From contig NZ_BCSX01000039.1 of the NCBI RefSeq assembly GCF_001570425.1, forward strand, positions 62,001 through 126,000: a stretch of DNA of 64,000 bases, in the 5' to 3' direction. Positions 61,582-64,000 of this stretch are shown one piece after another. The notes beneath the pieces are model-generated. The model had not been told where the DNA came from and did not search any database. It was given only the letters and a program-made list of their open reading frames with translations. Position numbers and translations under genes: made by a program. The first letter of the stretch is position 1, and each line of letters opens with the position of its first letter. The stretch comes from Mycolicibacterium brisbanense (GTDB lineage Bacteria; Actinomycetota; Actinomycetes; Mycobacteriales; Mycobacteriaceae).

Positions 61582-61592
61582 CACCAATGGTG
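61582..61592. promoter_or_regulatory. second operator CACC-AAT-GGTG
   Basis: Four-base perfect arms with the same core as the larger site at 61560-61574, on the side of the SDR promoter. It may position a second regulator dimer over the SDR -35/-10 region. Confidence 0.45.
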
Positions 61593-61658
61593 GCTGGTGC
61601 CCCCAGATGAGAGTTTCCCCACAGCAGACGTCCATGTCGCGACCCGAAAGGCAGACGG

Positions 61659-62513
61659 ATGAGATTGCTGCCCTTCGGCGGCGCACCAGGCAGAACGCAC
61701 CGCGCCGATGCAGTCGTCACGGGCGCAGGAAGCGGTATCGGCCGCGCATTCGCCGTGGAGCTTGCGCGCCGAGGTGGACGCGTGGTGTGCGCCGACAAAG
61801 ATCCCGTCACTGCAAAAGAGTCGGCAGAGTTGGTGAGGCAGGCTGGCGGCGAGGGCTTCGACATCGAATGCGATGTCACCGATCTTGAGCAGGTCCGCAA
61901 CCTCGCTGATGTGAGCGAAGACTGGTTCGAGAAGGCTGCGAGCCTCGTCATCAACAACGCCGGAATCGGTGCGGGCGGCAACCGCATCGGCGCGACGTCG
62001 ATCGAGGACTGGAACGCGGCGATTTCTGTCAACCTCTGGGGCGTTATCTACGGCTGCGAGACTTTTGTGCCTCGGCTCCGCAGCAATGGGCATGGCGGAG
62101 TCATCAATGTGGCGTCGGCAGCGAGCTTTGGCTCGGCCCCTCGGATGGCGGCTTACAACGTGAGCAAGGCCGGGGTGCTCGCTCTGTCGGAGACATTGGC
62201 GGCCGAACTGAGCGGTACTGACATCAACGTCACAGTGCTTTGCCCCACCTTCGTGAAGACGAACATCGTCAACAATCCTCAAATCGACGAGGCGGCTGCA
62301 AGACTCGCGGCCAACCTGATGAAATGGACCGGCATTTCGCCACAGCACGTTGCTCGAACGACGTTGAACGCGCACGATCGCGGACAAATTTATGTAGTAC
62401 CCCAACTCGATGCCAAAGTCTTGTGGCAACTCAAGAGAGCCCTACCCGGCCCCTTTACTCGCACGCTGGGCCTCGTGGAGCGCATGGCCTCATGGAACGA
62501 TTCAGCCGAGTAG
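61659..62513 (+). CDS. short-chain dehydrogenase/reductase (SadH-like)
   Basis: The product has 284 residues from an ATG behind GAAAGG. The cofactor motif is TGAGSGIG (21-28), followed by NNAG (99-102), catalytic Ser153, Tyr166 and Lys170 (YNVSK). Residue Asp46 after VVCAD suggests NAD preference. It resembles SadH of the mymA operon. It opens an operon with a ferritin-like diiron protein and a Baeyer-Villiger-type monooxygenase; together they could oxidise an alcohol to a ketone and then to an ester. Confidence 0.88.
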   Translation: MRLLPFGGAPGRTHRADAVVTGAGSGIGRAFAVELARRGGRVVCADKDPVTAKESAELVRQAGGEGFDIECDVTDLEQVRNLADVSEDWFEKAASLVINNAGIGAGGNRIGATSIEDWNAAISVNLWGVIYGCETFVPRLRSNGHGGVINVASAASFGSAPRMAAYNVSKAGVLALSETLAAELSGTDINVTVLCPTFVKTNIVNNPQIDEAAARLAANLMKWTGISPQHVARTTLNAHDRGQIYVVPQLDAKVLWQLKRALPGPFTRTLGLVERMASWNDSAE

Positions 62514-62526
62514 AGGAGCAGGGAAA

Positions 62527-63450
62527 ATGGCTTTCGCATACAGTGACATGCTCGAGACAATCAAAAACAAGCAATGGGCTCTTGCCGATATCGATTGGAA
62601 CGCCCCTGGCGCGGAACTGATCACCGATGAACAGCGTCCCAAACTCAAGCAATTCATGTCCGACGTGGTGTGGATTGAGCATGTTGGAGCACGTGCCTTC
62701 GCCGCGATGGCTCCAAAGGCGCCATTCGAAGCGCTCGGAGACATTTACCGTTACTTTCACGCCGAGGAGCAGCGTCACGCCAATGCCGAACTTGCCTTGA
62801 TGCGTCGCTGGGGCATGCTCGAGGAAGGCGAGAAACCGGTCCCGAACAAGAATATTCGGCTGGTCATCGAATGGCTGGACCGTTATGCGGAAGCCCTGCC
62901 CCTGACCGTCATCGGGGCCGCGATTCCGGCACTGGAGACTGCGCTCGATGGAGCGCTGCTGAAGTTTCTCCTCGATGAGGTTGACGACCCTGTGTGCGGG
63001 GAGGTGTTCAACAAGGTCAACAGCGACGAATCAAGGCATCTCGCGGTTGGCTTCCAGGTCTTGAATGACCTGGGCGCCAGCCCGATGCGAATCCACGCCA
63101 TTCAAACTGCGGGTGCTCTTGTCGACCCGCGCATTCTCACCGGCGCGTTGCTGTATATCCCGCTCCTGACGCGCATGTTGATGAATCTCAACGCTATGGG
63201 TCTGTCCGAGGAGAAGTTATACAACGCAGTGACGCGGTATGCCAATGTCGGCGATCGCAGTGAGCATACGCGGAGGGTGCCCGGCTATCACATCTTGAAG
63301 GCGCACATGTCGTCGTCCATCAAGCGGTCCCAGCCTCTGCACTTCGTGTCTCAGCGCCTTGGCAATGCGATCGATGTTTTCCCTGTTCAGATTTTCGGTC
63401 GGCCGCCATCCTGGACGGACGAACTGACCTACGAACCGGTTGCCAAATGA
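62527..63450 (+). CDS. ferritin-like diiron-domain protein
   Basis: The product has 307 residues from the ATG at 62527 behind AGAGGAGCAGGG. Helical segments carry the likely metal ligands: WIEHVGARAF, FHAEEQRHANAE and NSDESRHLAVGF, giving the E-x-x-H pattern of diiron carboxylate proteins. It has no clear signal peptide. It may be an N-oxygenase, desaturase-like or hydroxylase component working with the SDR and the flavin monooxygenase that overlap or abut it (the next ATG overlaps its stop by 4 bp). The exact family is not certain. Confidence 0.75.
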   Translation: MAFAYSDMLETIKNKQWALADIDWNAPGAELITDEQRPKLKQFMSDVVWIEHVGARAFAAMAPKAPFEALGDIYRYFHAEEQRHANAELALMRRWGMLEEGEKPVPNKNIRLVIEWLDRYAEALPLTVIGAAIPALETALDGALLKFLLDEVDDPVCGEVFNKVNSDESRHLAVGFQVLNDLGASPMRIHAIQTAGALVDPRILTGALLYIPLLTRMLMNLNAMGLSEEKLYNAVTRYANVGDRSEHTRRVPGYHILKAHMSSSIKRSQPLHFVSQRLGNAIDVFPVQIFGRPPSWTDELTYEPVAK

Positions 63451-64000
63451 CAGGCACCACGACGACGTTGATCGTCGGCGCCGGGTTCGCAGGTATCGGT
63501 GCGGCGATCAGACTGCTTCAAGAGGGCACGGATGACTTCGTCATCCTGGAACGGTCAGATCGCGTCGGAGGCACCTGGCGAGACAATACTTATCCCGGTG
63601 CGGCCTGCGATATTCCCTCGCTTCTCTACTCCTACTCGTTCGAGCCGAATCCGGGCTGGACTCGTACCTACTCGGGGAGCGCTGAGATCCTCGAATATAT
63701 CGACGATATGGTCGACAAGTACGATCTTGCCCGGTTCATCCAGTTTGATACCGACGTGACTGCCTTGGAATTCGATGAGAGTGCCGGCATCTGGATGGCC
63801 GACACGGCAGATGGAAAGCGGTATCACACCCGGTCAGTTGTGATGGCCAGTGGACCACTTGCCAACGCCAGCTTTCCCGATATTCGGGGTATTGACTCGT
63901 ACGGTGGAAAAAAGATCCACAGCGCTCGATGGGACCATGGCTACGATCTCGGCGGTAAGAGGGTTGCAGTCATCGGGACAGGCGCGAGCGCGGTTCAGAT
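63447..64000 (+). CDS. Baeyer-Villiger-type flavin monooxygenase, N-terminal part
   Basis: The frame runs from an ATG at 63447 to the window edge (184 codons), so the C-terminus is missing. The FAD motif GAGFAG lies at 11-16, GGTWRDNTYPGAACD is the typical block near 41-55, and YGGKKIHSARW (152-162) is the Baeyer-Villiger signature with Tyr for the usual Phe. A second Rossmann motif GTGASA starts at 177. It starts with a 4-bp overlap on the diiron gene. It is distinct from the EthA-like protein at 13801-15336, being of the cyclohexanone/steroid monooxygenase type. Confidence 0.88.
   Translation, partial: MTGTTTTLIVGAGFAGIGAAIRLLQEGTDDFVILERSDRVGGTWRDNTYPGAACDIPSLLYSYSFEPNPGWTRTYSGSAEILEYIDDMVDKYDLARFIQFDTDVTALEFDESAGIWMADTADGKRYHTRSVVMASGPLANASFPDIRGIDSYGGKKIHSARWDHGYDLGGKRVAVIGTGASAVQ

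Noticed and set aside
1..64000. tRNA, rRNA, CRISPR arrays, insertion sequences, prophage
   Set aside because: No cloverleaf-type sequence, repeat-spacer array, transposase or phage gene could be recognised; the 14-base mosaic-end match is not a transposon.

Overview
The window is high-GC actinobacterial DNA, almost certainly from a rapidly growing mycobacterium (Mycolicibacterium-like). The evidence is an MspA-family porin, a DUF222/HNH (13E12-type) gene, EthA/MymA-type monooxygenases, F420-type luciferase-like and TIGR03084/mycothiol-type proteins, and several apparently leaderless regulator genes. It is an accessory catabolic and stress region: seven TetR regulators, one AraC, one PucR and one large LuxR-type ATPase control short operons whose genes mostly overlap by 4 bp. 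I found no tRNA, rRNA, CRISPR array, insertion sequence or phage gene.

Layout. 1-5.0 kb: a left-truncated LuxR-type ATPase regulator, then a coupled pair of haem proteins (cyclooxygenase/alpha-dioxygenase-like peroxidase and catalase-like protein) facing GAGTAG palindromes. 5.2-11.4 kb: a tiny membrane protein, a cytosolic subtilase, an alpha/beta hydrolase and a large modular protein with an LQRLAGNQAV-type N-terminus and a JAMM-like C-terminus; this is the least explained locus. 11.4-16.6 kb: DUF222/HNH protein, esterase plus Baeyer-Villiger-type monooxygenase, and a membrane-anchored SGNH hydrolase. 16.6-20.2 kb: a frameshifted amine oxidase, then a 7-TM protein, MspA porin and proline-rich secreted protein. 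20.4-28.2 kb: amino-acid permease and MFS exporter on one side of a TetR gene, and a saccharopine-dehydrogenase-like/acyl-CoA ligase/alcohol dehydrogenase operon on the other, with matching operators on both sides. 28.2-30.5 kb: PhyH dioxygenase and a PucR regulator. 30.5-33.2 kb: TetR with a divergent AhpD-like/nitroreductase/RclC-like stress operon and tandem operators. 33.3-39.3 kb: CMD-family protein, alcohol dehydrogenase, TLP1-type thiolase, two TetRs, thioesterase, hydrolase. 39.3-43.4 kb: a CYP153-type alkane hydroxylase system (ferredoxin, P450, ferredoxin reductase) and an AraC activator; the ferredoxin gene carries an in-frame stop inside a 14-base match to the Tn5/Nextera mosaic end. 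43.7-58.8 kb: two convergent operons resembling an acyclic-terpene (Atu) or branched acyl-CoA pathway. 59.1-64 kb: two TetR-controlled units with a PF10118-type metal protein, an SDR, a second ferritin-like diiron protein and a right-truncated Baeyer-Villiger-type monooxygenase.

How the parts fit. Most operons look like oxidative attack on a hydrophobic or branched substrate (P450, flavin monooxygenases, PhyH), followed by CoA activation, dehydrogenation, hydration, carboxylation and thiolytic or lyase cleavage, with porin and permeases for entry. The most useful regulatory observation is a palindrome GGTGCA-N3-TGCACC found at three places, each 109-136 bp before a start codon, which links the amine oxidase, the MspA operon and the PhyH-PucR operon into one candidate regulon.
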